Numbered from the stretch's first letter, positions 6,897 through 14,278 are shown. The stretch: 31,513 nt of DNA from an uncultured Acetatifactor sp. (GCA_910585805.1 CAJUFB010000029.1:1-31513), one strand, 5' to 3'. Notes: generated by a model from the sequence alone, not told the origin. Made by a program: numbers and translations.

Positions 6897-8267
6897 ATGC
6901 AATATGACATTATCATAGTAGGAGCGGGTCCGGGAGGGATTTTTTCCGCCTATGAGCTGACGAAGGAGGCGCCGGGGCTTAAGATAGCGGTGTTTGAAGC
7001 GGGACATTCTCTGGAGAAGCGCCATTGTCCCATTGACGGTGATAAGGTGAAGAGCTGTATTGGCTGCAAATCCTGTTCCATTATGAGCGGCTTCGGGGGC
7101 GCCGGCGCATTTTCCGACGGAAAATATAATATTACCAATGATTTCGGGGGCACTCTCCATGAGTATATCGGGAAGAAACAGGCCACCGCGCTGATGGAAT
7201 ATGTGGATACCATCAATATGAAATACGGCGGAGAGGGGACAAAGCTGTATTCCACCGCCGGGACACATTTTAAGAAGCTGTGCCTGCAGAACCAGCTGAA
7301 TCTGCTGGACGCCTCGGTGCGGCATCTGGGGACGGATATCAATTTCATCGTGCTGGAAAATCTGTATGCGGAACTGAAGGAGAAAGTGGATTTTTATTTT
7401 GATACCCCGGTATCGACAATTGAACTGGCGGATGGCGGTTATACGGTACAGTGCGGCGGGACAGGTTATACCTGTGAAAAATGTATTGTGTCCGTAGGGC
7501 GCAGCGGCAGCAAGTGGATGGAAAAAATCTGCGGTGAGCTTGCGATTCCCACCAAATCCAACCGGGTGGACATCGGTGTGCGGGTGGAACTGCCTGCGGT
7601 GATTTTTTCGCATCTGACGGACGAGCTGTATGAGAGCAAGATCGTATACAGAACTTCCAAGTTTGAGGACAGGGTGCGGACTTTCTGCATGAACCCCTAC
7701 GGCATCGTGGTAAACGAGAATACCAACGGCATCGTCACGGTAAACGGGCACAGCTTTGAAAGTCCGGATAAACGGACGGAAAATACGAATTTTGCCCTGC
7801 TGGTGGCGAAGCACTTTTCGGAGCCTTTTGAGGACAGCAATGGCTACGGGGAGAGCATTGCCAGGCTGTCCAACATGTTGGGGGGAGGCGTCATCGTACA
7901 GCGCTTCGGAGACCTGGTGAGAGGCCGCCGCAGCAATGTGAAGCGGATTGAGGAAGGGCTGGTGGTGCCTACCCTGGCGGCAACGCCCGGGGATTTGAGC
8001 CTGGTGCTGCCCAAGCGCATTCTGGACGGAATCATGGAGATGATATACGCATTGGATAAGATTGCTCCCGGCACGGCCAATGACGATACGCTGCTCTACG
8101 GCGTGGAAGTGAAATTCTACAATATGGAAGTGGAGCTGGATGAAAACCTGGAGTGCAGACACAGGGGCATGTACATCATCGGCGACGGCAGCGGAGTGAC
8201 TCATTCGCTGTCCCATGCTTCCGCCAGCGGCGTGTATGTGGCGCGGCATATCCTGGGAGGGCAGTGA
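6897..8267 (+). CDS. FAD-dependent dehydrogenase-like protein (COG2509 type)
   Basis: The protein has 456 aa. The ATG at 6897 follows AGAGAGGG; upstream in-frame starts (6834) lack a ribosome site and precede the nucleotide-binding strand. The N-terminal Rossmann motif YDIIIVGAGPGG (3-14) binds FAD ADP. A four-cysteine stretch (C44, C54, C57, C60) leads into FGGAGAFSDGKYN, characteristic of the uncharacterised COG2509 flavoproteins. The C-terminal GMYIIGDGSGVTHSLSHA is the second FAD-contacting motif. It is probably a cytoplasmic oxidoreductase; substrate and partner are unknown. The cysteine spacing would allow an iron-sulfur cluster near the flavin (inference). It is a single-gene transcript with its own promoter and terminator. 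Confidence 0.85.
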   Translation: MQYDIIIVGAGPGGIFSAYELTKEAPGLKIAVFEAGHSLEKRHCPIDGDKVKSCIGCKSCSIMSGFGGAGAFSDGKYNITNDFGGTLHEYIGKKQATALMEYVDTINMKYGGEGTKLYSTAGTHFKKLCLQNQLNLLDASVRHLGTDINFIVLENLYAELKEKVDFYFDTPVSTIELADGGYTVQCGGTGYTCEKCIVSVGRSGSKWMEKICGELAIPTKSNRVDIGVRVELPAVIFSHLTDELYESKIVYRTSKFEDRVRTFCMNPYGIVVNENTNGIVTVNGHSFESPDKRTENTNFALLVAKHFSEPFEDSNGYGESIARLSNMLGGGVIVQRFGDLVRGRRSNVKRIEEGLVVPTLAATPGDLSLVLPKRILDGIMEMIYALDKIAPGTANDDTLLYGVEVKFYNMEVELDENLECRHRGMYIIGDGSGVTHSLSHASASGVYVARHILGGQ

Positions 8268-8352
8268 TATGGAAAGGCTGTTACCCTGAGACGGATTTCG
8301 ATTTATGTAATCGGAATTTTTCCGGAAATGACAGGAGACTCCCTTAAAAGGG

Positions 8353-8400
8353 GCCGGCGGGAAATGGCCGTATATATGCCATTTCCCGCCGGCTCTGTAT
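8353..8400 (+). terminator. Strong terminator after the flavoprotein gene
   Basis: A perfect 16-bp stem, GCCGGCGGGAAATGGC (8353-8368) with its complement at 8378-8393, has a 9-nt loop and is followed by a T-rich tail (TCTGTATTTTAT). On the minus strand CCTTTTAAGGG follows, so it could also stop readthrough from the malic enzyme gene. Confidence 0.8.
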
Positions 8401-8402
8401 TT

Positions 8403-8604
8403 TATACTGCGCGCCGATTGAATTTGCAGTACAACCCGACTGCAGACCGCCAGCCAGGTACTTTCCCTGAGGCATCACTGTAAATCCTGGCGGCCTGCAG
8501 TATATACCCGCGCTCAGAAACATTTTCCAATGTAAATGTATAACGAGTGAGCGCTTCCGCGGCACGGGACAAAAGAGCGGCAACGGAAAGCAGTCACGAG
8601 TATA
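8403..8604. repeat. Palindromic intergenic repeat region, probably a dispersed repeat family
   Basis: The 355-bp gap 8268-8622 holds no gene. After the terminator it has nested inverted repeats: CTGCAGACCGCCAG (8440-8453) against CTGGCGGCCTGCAG (8487-8500), one mismatch, and TATACTGC (8403-8410) against GCAGTATA (8497-8504). Next comes TATAACGAGTGAGCGC (about 8537-8552), then GCGGCAA...GGAAAGCAGTCACGAGTATA ending at about 8604. Parts recur at 12797-12843 (TATAACGAGTGAACGC...GCGGCAA) and 14754-14795 (GGAAAGCGCTCACGAGTATA; and the complement of TATACTGCGCGCCG with one difference). Confidence 0.55.
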
Positions 8605-8622
8605 GAGATTGCAGATACTTTC

Positions 8623-9798
8623 TTATTTCCTGACAGCACCCGATTCCACGGCAGCCTTCGCCACGCATTCCGCCACATGCTTTGCCACCCTGGGGTCAAA
8701 GGCAGAGGGGATAATGTATTCCGGGCAGAGCTTCTCCGGCTCTACCAGCTCGGCGATGGCATATGCCGCAGCCAGCTTCATCTTATCGTTGATATCCCTT
8801 GCGCCTGCATCCAGTGCGCCGCGGAAGATGCCGGGGAATGCCAGCACATTGTTGATCTGGTTGGGGAAGTCGGAGCGTCCGGTACCCATCACCTTTACGC
8901 CCGCGGCCATAGCTTCATCATACATGATCTCCGGCACAGGGTTGGCCATGGCGAATACAACAGGGTCAGAGTTCATGGTGCCGATCATTTCCGGTGTCAG
9001 CACGCCTGCCACGGAGACGCCGATAAATACGTCGGCACCCTTCACAGCCTCGGCAAGACCGCCTCTCCTGTCCTCCAGGTTGGTGATTTCGCAGAGCATC
9101 TTCTTATGGCCGGTGATGCCTGCAGGCCTGTCTTTATAGAGGATTCCCTTTGTGTCGCAGGCAATGATATGCTTTACGCCAGCGGTCAGCATCATCTTAA
9201 TGATGGCGGTTCCGGCGGAGCCGGGGCCGTTTAAGACTACATGGATTTCGTCAATCTTTTTGCCCGTTACCTTCAGGGCATTCAGCAGGGCGGCGGTCAC
9301 TACGATGGCCGTACCGTGCTGATCGTCATGGAATACGGGGATATCCAGCTCTGCCTCCAGGCGCTGCTCGATGTCAAAGCACTTCGGGGCGGAGATATCC
9401 TCCAGGTTGATGCCGCCGAATACAGGGGCCAGCTGCTTCACTGCCTTGATGATTTCTTCCGGATCTTTGGTATCCAGGCAGATGGGGAATGCGTCCACAT
9501 TGCCGAACTGCTTGAACAGGATGGATTTTCCCTCCATTACGGGGATAGCGGCTTCAGGCCCGATATCGCCCAGCCCAAGCACTGCGGTTCCGTCGGATAC
9601 CACGGCTACCAGGTTGCTCTTGGCGGTGTATTTGAAGACATTCTTCCTGTCCTTTGCGATCTCCCTGCAGGGCTCCGCAACGCCGGGGGTGTAGGCGGTG
9701 CTTAAGTCGTCACGGTTCTCCAGCTTTACCTTGCTGCTTACCGCAATTTTTCCCTTGTTCTCCTCATGCATTTTCAGTGCTTCTTCATAATAATTCAT
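8623..9798 (-). CDS. NAD(P)-dependent malic enzyme (oxaloacetate-decarboxylating)
   Basis: The protein has 391 aa. The start is the ATG at 9798, preceded on the minus strand by AGAAAGAAGG; a longer ORF to 9861 lacks a ribosome site. It oxidatively decarboxylates malate to pyruvate and CO2, making NAD(P)H. The malic-enzyme N-terminal domain shows AYTPGVAEPC (catalytic Tyr36), the MEGKSILFK segment (catalytic Lys91) and the metal-binding VFHDDQHGTA (155-164). The NAD-binding domain has LNGPGSAG (189-196). The length matches the short bacterial form without a phosphotransacetylase-like extension. It lies downstream of aspA on the same strand with its own promoter. Together they could route aspartate through fumarate and malate to pyruvate, with fumarase encoded elsewhere. 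Cofactor preference cannot be read from the sequence. Confidence 0.95.
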   Translation of the reverse strand: MNYYEEALKMHEENKGKIAVSSKVKLENRDDLSTAYTPGVAEPCREIAKDRKNVFKYTAKSNLVAVVSDGTAVLGLGDIGPEAAIPVMEGKSILFKQFGNVDAFPICLDTKDPEEIIKAVKQLAPVFGGINLEDISAPKCFDIEQRLEAELDIPVFHDDQHGTAIVVTAALLNALKVTGKKIDEIHVVLNGPGSAGTAIIKMMLTAGVKHIIACDTKGILYKDRPAGITGHKKMLCEITNLEDRRGGLAEAVKGADVFIGVSVAGVLTPEMIGTMNSDPVVFAMANPVPEIMYDEAMAAGVKVMGTGRSDFPNQINNVLAFPGIFRGALDAGARDINDKMKLAAAYAIAELVEPEKLCPEYIIPSAFDPRVAKHVAECVAKAAVESGAVRK

Positions 9799-9922
9799 AT
9801 GGGATACCTTCTTTCTGTGTTGGTATATTAAGGAAGTGCCGCGGCAGTTATTTTCCGGCACTTCCTAAGGAGGCGTCAGTACGATTCCTGACAGTTCGAC
9901 AATGACATTTGCCTGTATATCC

Positions 9923-9951
9923 ATTGTATAATGAATTCGTTATTGTGTCAA
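9923..9951 (-). promoter_or_regulatory. Sigma-A promoter for the malic enzyme gene
   Basis: On the minus strand: -35 TTGACA (9951-9946), exactly 17 bp, -10 TACAAT (9928-9923). It lies about 125 bp upstream of the start codon. No convincing terminator is seen between this site and the end of aspA, so readthrough is possible. Confidence 0.75.
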
Positions 9952-10022
9952 AGTTTTTTTGCCCTGGCCAGATTCCTTCTCCAGTAACCGTTACTGTTCA
10001 CGGCAGCCAGTAGCCTGTCCGT

Positions 10023-11459
10023 CTACTTCAGCGCATCCATGGGATCTTTGCCAGGGATACCAGGCTCGGTCATATGGTAAGGGTCTAATATGCTGTTCAG
10101 ATGTTCCTCGTCCATGATGCCTTTCTCCAGAATCAGCTTCCGCACGGGCTGGTTGGTTTTCAGGGCCTCTTTTGCGATTTCAGCGGCTTTCTCATAGCCT
10201 ACGTAAGGGCAGATGGCGGTAATGATGCCTACGCTGTTCTCCACCAGCCAGCGGCAGTGCTCCACGTTGGCGGTGATGCCCACGATACAGTTGTCCACCA
10301 GGGTCTTCACGGCGAAGGCCAGCGTCTCGATGGACTGGAACAGCTTGTAGAAGATAATGGGCTCGAAAGCGTTCAGCTCCAGCTGTCCGGCTTCCGCAGC
10401 CATGGTGATGGTCACGTCGTTGCCGATGATGTTAAAGCATACCTGGTTGACCACCTCCGGAATAACCGGGTTCACCTTGCCGGGCATGATGGAGGATCCG
10501 TTCTGCTTTGCGGGCAGATTGATTTCCCCGAAGCCTGTCTTGGGGCCGGAGGACATCAGGCGCAGGTCGTTGGACATCTTTGACAGGTTCACCGCGCAGT
10601 TTTTCGTGATGCCGGATACTACGGCGTAGCTGTCCAGATTCTGGGTGGCGTCGATCATGTCGTAGGACTGCACCAGGTCCTGGCCGGTAAGCTTTGCCAT
10701 ATTTTTGACTACACGGCGGAAATACTGTACGTCAGCGTTCAGGCCTGTCCCGATGGCTGTGCCGCCCATGTTCAGGCTCTTGATTTCCTCCTTGGCAGTG
10801 TCAAAGCGCTTGATATCACGGCTGATGGCGGATGCATAGGCGTGAAATTCCTGCCCCAGGCGGATGGGAACGGCATCCTGCAGCTGGGTTCTGCCCATTT
10901 TGATGACGGAATCAAATTCCTCGGATTTCTGCAGCAGAGCCTCCTCCAGGCGCTTCAGCTGCTCCTGGGCATCATCGATCAGCTTCAATGCCGCCATTTT
11001 GCCGCAGGAGGGGAACACATCGTTGGTGGACTGGCCGAAATTCACATGGTCATTGGGGTTTACAATTGAGTAATCGCCCTTTTTGCCGCCCAGAATCTCA
11101 ATGGCGCGGTTGGCGATTACTTCATTGGCGTTCATGTTCAGGGAGGTGCCGGCGCCGCCCTGGATGGGATCTACGATAAACTGGCTGTGCAGCTTGCCGG
11201 CGATAATCTCATCGCAGGCCTTTACGATGGCATCGGCGCGTTTTTTATCCAGCTCGCCTACCTCAAAGTTTGTGATGGCAGCCGCCTTTTTGATCTGGGC
11301 TACGCTGTTAATCATTTCCTTGTGCATTTTCAGCCCTGTAATGTAAAAGTTTTCGTAGGCGCGAAGGGTCTGTACACCGTAGTAGGCATCTTCAGGGACT
11401 TCTTTTTCACCGATGGAGTCGTGCTCTATCCGGTACTTTCTTGTTTCATTTGGGTTCAT
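10023..11459 (-). CDS. aspA: Aspartate ammonia-lyase
   Basis: The protein has 478 aa, the usual length; the start is preceded by GGAGAGA on the minus strand. It converts L-aspartate reversibly to fumarate and ammonia in the cytoplasm. Evidence: the fumarase/aspartase superfamily signature GSSIMPGKVNP (about residues 322-332) in the flexible catalytic loop, the GQSTNDVFPS motif, QGGAGTSLNMNANEVIANRA, and the N-terminal RIEHDSIGEKEVPEDAYYGVQT typical of AspA rather than fumarase (FumC). The neighbouring malic enzyme and the divergent LysR gene suggest an aspartate/C4-dicarboxylate utilisation unit. Its promoter overlaps that of the LysR gene, and an inverted repeat lies in its leader. The symbol is given with some reserve, since class II fumarases share the fold. 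Confidence 0.92.
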   Translation of the reverse strand: MNPNETRKYRIEHDSIGEKEVPEDAYYGVQTLRAYENFYITGLKMHKEMINSVAQIKKAAAITNFEVGELDKKRADAIVKACDEIIAGKLHSQFIVDPIQGGAGTSLNMNANEVIANRAIEILGGKKGDYSIVNPNDHVNFGQSTNDVFPSCGKMAALKLIDDAQEQLKRLEEALLQKSEEFDSVIKMGRTQLQDAVPIRLGQEFHAYASAISRDIKRFDTAKEEIKSLNMGGTAIGTGLNADVQYFRRVVKNMAKLTGQDLVQSYDMIDATQNLDSYAVVSGITKNCAVNLSKMSNDLRLMSSGPKTGFGEINLPAKQNGSSIMPGKVNPVIPEVVNQVCFNIIGNDVTITMAAEAGQLELNAFEPIIFYKLFQSIETLAFAVKTLVDNCIVGITANVEHCRWLVENSVGIITAICPYVGYEKAAEIAKEALKTNQPVRKLILEKGIMDEEHLNSILDPYHMTEPGIPGKDPMDALK

Positions 11460-11566
11460 GTTTTCTCTCCGTTTTCGTTATTCGTAATCCGGCCGGTTAC
11501 AGGGGGGCAGGTATGTTTGCACACAAAACGGGTGAGCGCAGCCGGTTTTGGCGCCTGCATCCCGGG

Positions 11567-11593
11567 TTTGTCACGCGAAGGGCGTGTGACAAA
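11567..11593. promoter_or_regulatory. Inverted repeat in the aspA leader
   Basis: TTTGTCAC (11567-11574) and GTGACAAA (11586-11593) are perfect 8-bp arms around 11 bp. They lie just downstream of the predicted aspA transcription start, so they could be a repressor operator or an mRNA hairpin. The TGTCAC/GTGACA arms loosely resemble CRP/Fnr-type half-sites. Confidence 0.45.
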
Positions 11594-11616
11594 CATCTGA
11601 ACTGATTCTGTATGGC

Positions 11617-11645
11617 TTGACTTAACTATATATCGGGGGTACAAT
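11617..11645 (+). promoter_or_regulatory. Promoter of the LysR regulator gene
   Basis: -35 TTGACT (11617-11622), 17-bp spacer, -10 TACAAT (11640-11645). It points to the gene at 11794 and is interleaved with the opposing aspA promoter. Confidence 0.65.
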
Positions 11646-11653
11646 ATTTTCAA
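11625..11653 (-). promoter_or_regulatory. Promoter of aspA
   Basis: On the minus strand: -35 TTGAAA (11653-11648), 17-bp spacer, -10 TATAGT (11630-11625). It overlaps the LysR promoter almost completely, so the two polymerases should compete. Confidence 0.6.
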
Positions 11654-11658
11654 ATATT
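11643..11658. promoter_or_regulatory. Palindrome, candidate shared LysR operator
   Basis: AATATTT-TC-AAATATT is a perfect 7-bp-arm palindrome. It covers the -10 of the lysR promoter and the -35 of the aspA promoter. This is the expected place for a LysR-type protein controlling itself and the divergent target. It is AT-rich and does not strictly follow the T-N11-A rule. Confidence 0.45.
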
Positions 11659-11793
11659 TATAAGAATATAATTCATATAGATTACAGGCTATATGGCGGC
11701 ACGGGAAATTGCGGCGGCATGACGGCACGAATGCGGATGTCTGTGCCGATGTTGAAAGCCAGGTACAGCGGACGGGAGCGGGGATAGAGGAAA

Positions 11794-12726
11794 ATGTTTC
11801 AGGGAATGAATTATGTCTACGAAGTATACAAGGAAATGAGCTTTTCCAGGGCGGCAAAAAATCTGTATATCAGTCAGCCGTCTTTGAGCGCGGCAGTGAA
11901 GAAGGCGGAAACTCAGATTGGATTTCCGGTGTTTGACCGCAGCTCCAATCCCATCCGGCTGACGGAGCTGGGCAGGGAATATATCCGTTCCATAGAAAGC
12001 ATTATGGAGGTGGAGCAGGGATTTGAGAATTATGTCAGGGATATGCAGGAGCTGAAAAGCGGCAGAATCGCCATAGGAGCCACCAATCTGTTCGCGTCCT
12101 ATGTGCTGCCGCCTCTGCTGTCCCGCTTTACGGAGAGTTTTCCCATGATTCATGTAGATCTGGTGGAAGGGCCCACTGCCGAACTGGGGGAGAAGCTTTT
12201 TTCCGGGGCACTGGATTTGATGATTGACAATCAGACAATGGATGCTTCCGTATATGAGGAGACGTTTTTTTGTGAGGAGCATCTGCTTTTAGTGGTGCCC
12301 AGGCATTTCGGATCCAATGAGAAGGTGAAGGAATATGCGCTTGCCATTTCCGATGTGAAGGCGGACAGGCACCTGGATTCCGCGGTTCCGTCCGTGCCGC
12401 TGGAGGTGTTCCGGGGAGACCCTTTCCTTCTTCTGAAGGGAGGGAATGACACACGGATCCGGGCGGAGAAGATATGCAGGGACAGCGGGCATTTCTTTCC
12501 GAAGGTCAGACTGGAGCTGGCCCAGCAGATTACGGCATACAATCTGTCACGGTACGGCATGGGGATTTCCTTTAACGGGGATGTGCTGATCCGTCATATG
12601 CCGGATGACGGCAGCCTTGTCTTCTATAAACTGGGGTACCCGGATGCCGTCCGGAATGTAAACTTTTTCTGCAAAAGGAACCGCTATATGACCAGGGTGG
12701 TGAGTGAGTTTTTGCGGCTGGTATGA
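11794..12726 (+). CDS. LysR-family transcriptional regulator
   Basis: The protein has 310 aa; the ATG is preceded by AGAGG. The N-terminal winged helix-turn-helix (about 1-60) shows the family pattern SFSRAAKNLYISQPSLSAAV followed by KKAETQIGFPVFDRS and LTELGREYI. The linker helix runs to about 85. The effector-binding domain (about 90-305) begins GRIAIGATNLFASYVLPPLL, the usual periplasmic-binding-protein-like fold. It is divergent from aspA with overlapping promoters, so it most likely senses a C4-dicarboxylate or amino acid and controls aspA, perhaps also the malic enzyme. The ligand is not deducible from the sequence. Confidence 0.9.
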   Translation: MFQGMNYVYEVYKEMSFSRAAKNLYISQPSLSAAVKKAETQIGFPVFDRSSNPIRLTELGREYIRSIESIMEVEQGFENYVRDMQELKSGRIAIGATNLFASYVLPPLLSRFTESFPMIHVDLVEGPTAELGEKLFSGALDLMIDNQTMDASVYEETFFCEEHLLLVVPRHFGSNEKVKEYALAISDVKADRHLDSAVPSVPLEVFRGDPFLLLKGGNDTRIRAEKICRDSGHFFPKVRLELAQQITAYNLSRYGMGISFNGDVLIRHMPDDGSLVFYKLGYPDAVRNVNFFCKRNRYMTRVVSEFLRLV

Positions 12727-12796
12727 AGAAAAGGACGTTCGCTTTTAATAGTGTAAAGTTATACCCACAAACGCAAATAATTGCCGTCTGCAGAAT

Positions 12797-12843
12797 ATAA
12801 CGAGTGAACGCATCGCGACAATCCGGAGCTGAAAGCGGCAATT
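12797..12843. repeat. Left half of a dispersed repeat at the island boundary
   Basis: TATAACGAGTGAACGC, then an about 18-bp variable part, then GAAAGCGGCAATT. The order and spacing match the repeat at about 8537-8583 (TATAACGAGTGAGCGC...AGAGCGGCAA). AATTGCCG at 12779-12786 and CGGCAATT at 12836-12843 are also inverted repeats, giving an extended stem. The AT-rich island begins immediately after. Confidence 0.5.
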
Positions 12844-12860
12844 AAATGCGTGATGAGTTT

Positions 12861-12890
12861 GATACAAACCGATACAAACTTGATACAAAC
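12861..12890. repeat. Three iterated GATACAAAC motifs upstream of the toxin operon
   Basis: Identical 9-mers lie at 12861-12869, 12871-12879 and 12882-12890, one helical turn apart. They sit 15 bp upstream of the predicted -35, so they may bind the operon's own regulator. Three copies are too few and too closely spaced for a CRISPR array. Confidence 0.55.
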
Positions 12891-12904
12891 AAAAATATAA
12901 TATA

Positions 12905-12933
12905 TTGATTTTATTGAACAGAAATGATATACT
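12905..12933 (+). promoter_or_regulatory. Promoter of the toxin-antitoxin-chaperone operon
   Basis: -35 TTGATT (12905-12910), 17-bp spacer, -10 TATACT (12928-12933). The leader is about 70 nt and contains AGGAAG before the first ATG. Confidence 0.65.
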
Positions 12934-13009
12934 TAAACCATCAATCTATACAAAATTCATGGAATGAAGAAATTGTAAAAAGCCGTAAATTGCTTAGGAA
13001 GAGTGGACA

Positions 13010-13597
13010 ATGAAAGAATTGGGGTATCATGGAACCTGTACTAAGCACCGATATAGTATAGAGAAGGATGGATTAGATCCCACTAAATGTAAGTATCGAA
13101 GTGACCATTGGTTAGGTCAGGGTGTATATTTTTTCGATGATTATGAAAGAGCACAATGGTGGGCATCAAACAGTTCGTCACAAAATGGTAATTGTGGAGG
13201 TGTGATTTTTCAGTCGCTTATAGAGGCTGCTGATGATGAAGTTCTCAATCTTGATGATAATAGCCAGTATGATTGTTTTTTAACAGAAACCATAAGCACA
13301 TTGGATGAAATACAAAAAGAATGTCCTGGAAATATGCCTATATTTGAAGAAGATAAATTCCGCGCAATTTTTTTTGATTATTATAAACAGAAAAAAGGAA
13401 TATCTGTCGTAATAGGAACTTTCCAAAAGGATGTTGCAGGTTATACAACAAGGAGAACTTCCGAAGAATTAAAGAAACAAAGACAGATAATGAAAATTAT
13501 TAATATCAGATTTAATGAGCGGCAGATATGTGTTTCGAAAAAAGAATGCATTAAATCAACAAAAATGGTGTATAATGAAGAAGAAGAGGTGATATGA
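13010..13597 (+). CDS. ADP-ribosyltransferase-like toxin, CmdT-like
   Basis: The protein has 195 aa; the ATG at 13010 follows AGGAAG by about 9 nt. The N-terminus GYHGT (H7), LGQGVYFFDDYERAQWWA (Y40) and a late NERQICV (E170) follow the H-Y-E order and spacing of PARP/DarT-like ADP-ribosyltransferase folds. No signal peptide or membrane segment is present, so it acts in the cytoplasm. The next two genes are a tiny protein and a SecB-like protein. This order (ART toxin, antitoxin, SecB-like chaperone) matches the E. coli phage-defence system CmdTAC. In that system CmdT ADP-ribosylates mRNA when phage infection frees it from the antitoxin. The gene is much more AT-rich than its surroundings, a sign of transfer. 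It overlaps the next gene by ATGA. DarT is less likely because no macrodomain antitoxin is present. Fold assignment is by eye; target (mRNA, DNA or protein) is not shown by the sequence. Confidence 0.75.
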   Translation: MKELGYHGTCTKHRYSIEKDGLDPTKCKYRSDHWLGQGVYFFDDYERAQWWASNSSSQNGNCGGVIFQSLIEAADDEVLNLDDNSQYDCFLTETISTLDEIQKECPGNMPIFEEDKFRAIFFDYYKQKKGISVVIGTFQKDVAGYTTRRTSEELKKQRQIMKIINIRFNERQICVSKKECIKSTKMVYNEEEEVI

Positions 13598-13833
13598 TGT
13601 TTGATAAAAATTTATTCTTTGCATTATGTGAGAAGTACAATGTTGAGTTAAGTGATAGTGCAAAGGAACCTATGATTAAGGATAGAAACGGTGTTCATGC
13701 AGTAACTGGCGAAGATGTTAGTCGTATTTTTGCACCGTGTCAGGCTTTTTTTGGATACTCTGGAGAAAAATTAGATGCAAATATCATATCATCAGCATAT
13801 TATTTGCAGGAAGATTTTGCTATTGCATGTTAG
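13594..13833 (+). CDS. Small antitoxin candidate, CmdA-like
   Basis: The protein has 79 aa (78 from the second ATG at 13597). Its start overlaps the toxin stop (ATGA), with GAAGAGG upstream, so translation is coupled. No helix-turn-helix or other known domain is recognised. The sequence has a charged N-terminal half and a hydrophobic, aromatic C-terminal tail (IISSAYYLQEDFAIAC). In toxin-antitoxin-chaperone systems the antitoxin carries a C-terminal chaperone-addiction segment that is unstable unless bound by the SecB-like chaperone; this tail is a plausible candidate. Function is assigned from position between the ART and the SecB-like gene, not from recognised homology. Confidence 0.65.
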   Translation: MMFDKNLFFALCEKYNVELSDSAKEPMIKDRNGVHAVTGEDVSRIFAPCQAFFGYSGEKLDANIISSAYYLQEDFAIAC

Positions 13834-13842
13834 GAGAGGATT

Positions 13843-14241
13843 ATGAAAGTCAGGTCTGCTTACGAAAGCCCTCTTATTTTAGAAAAAATTGAAATTACAG
13901 AGAGTACGTTCAGAAAAAAAGATTTTTCATTGGATGAATTAGAATTAGGGGTTCGTGTAGAGCACAGTGTTGAAAACATTGGAGAAGATGAGTATGAAAT
14001 TGTATTAAATACAACTGTTTCAGATGAAAACGAAAATGTATATGTTAATGTAAGAGGAAAAGCAATATTTCGCACACAACAAAAGAACATGGATATGCTT
14101 GAAAAAAATACGATTGCAATTATTTTTCCTTACATTAGAAGCTATATATCTATTATTACAACACAGCCCGGAATGCCTCCTATTGTGTTACCCGCTATGA
14201 ATATTATTGCAATGGTAAATGACCAAAAAGGTAAAAATTAA
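13843..14241 (+). CDS. SecB-like chaperone, CmdC-like
   Basis: The protein has 132 aa; the ATG is preceded by AGGAGAGG and lies 9 bp after the previous stop. The N-terminal half is beta-rich (VRVEHSVENI, YEIVLNTTVS, VYVNVRGKAIF). The second half has the SecB pattern: an FPYIRSYIS segment (95-103), matching FPYxRxxIs, and PGMPPIVLPAMNI (109-121), matching the GFPpl.L.PvnF strand. It is slightly shorter than E. coli SecB (about 155 aa). Gram-positive bacteria normally lack a housekeeping SecB, so a solitary SecB-like gene coupled to a toxin pair is best read as the dedicated chaperone of a TAC system. Its job would be to stabilise the antitoxin and release it on infection or stress. Confidence 0.8.
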   Translation: MKVRSAYESPLILEKIEITESTFRKKDFSLDELELGVRVEHSVENIGEDEYEIVLNTTVSDENENVYVNVRGKAIFRTQQKNMDMLEKNTIAIIFPYIRSYISIITTQPGMPPIVLPAMNIIAMVNDQKGKN

Positions 14242-14278
14242 CTATTTACTTCGCTTGAATTTTTGCAGTTTTCTATTG

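Noticed and set aside
6867..8249. 460-aa minus-strand frame opposite the flavoprotein
   Set aside because: The plus strand carries clear FAD motifs and a ribosome site; the reverse frame has no motif and mirrors its codon bias.
8609..9705. Plus-strand frames over the malic enzyme gene
   Set aside because: They are antisense to a gene with complete catalytic motifs.
9960..10022. Terminator of aspA
   Set aside because: The region has a run of A on the minus strand and short palindromes, but no stem followed directly by a T tract.
12861..12890. CRISPR array
   Set aside because: Only three 9-bp copies with 1-2 bp between them; no repeat-spacer structure and no cas genes.
13010..13833. DarTG-type DNA ADP-ribosylation system
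   Set aside because: The partner protein is 79 aa and has no macrodomain, while a SecB-like gene follows, which fits a toxin-antitoxin-chaperone system better.
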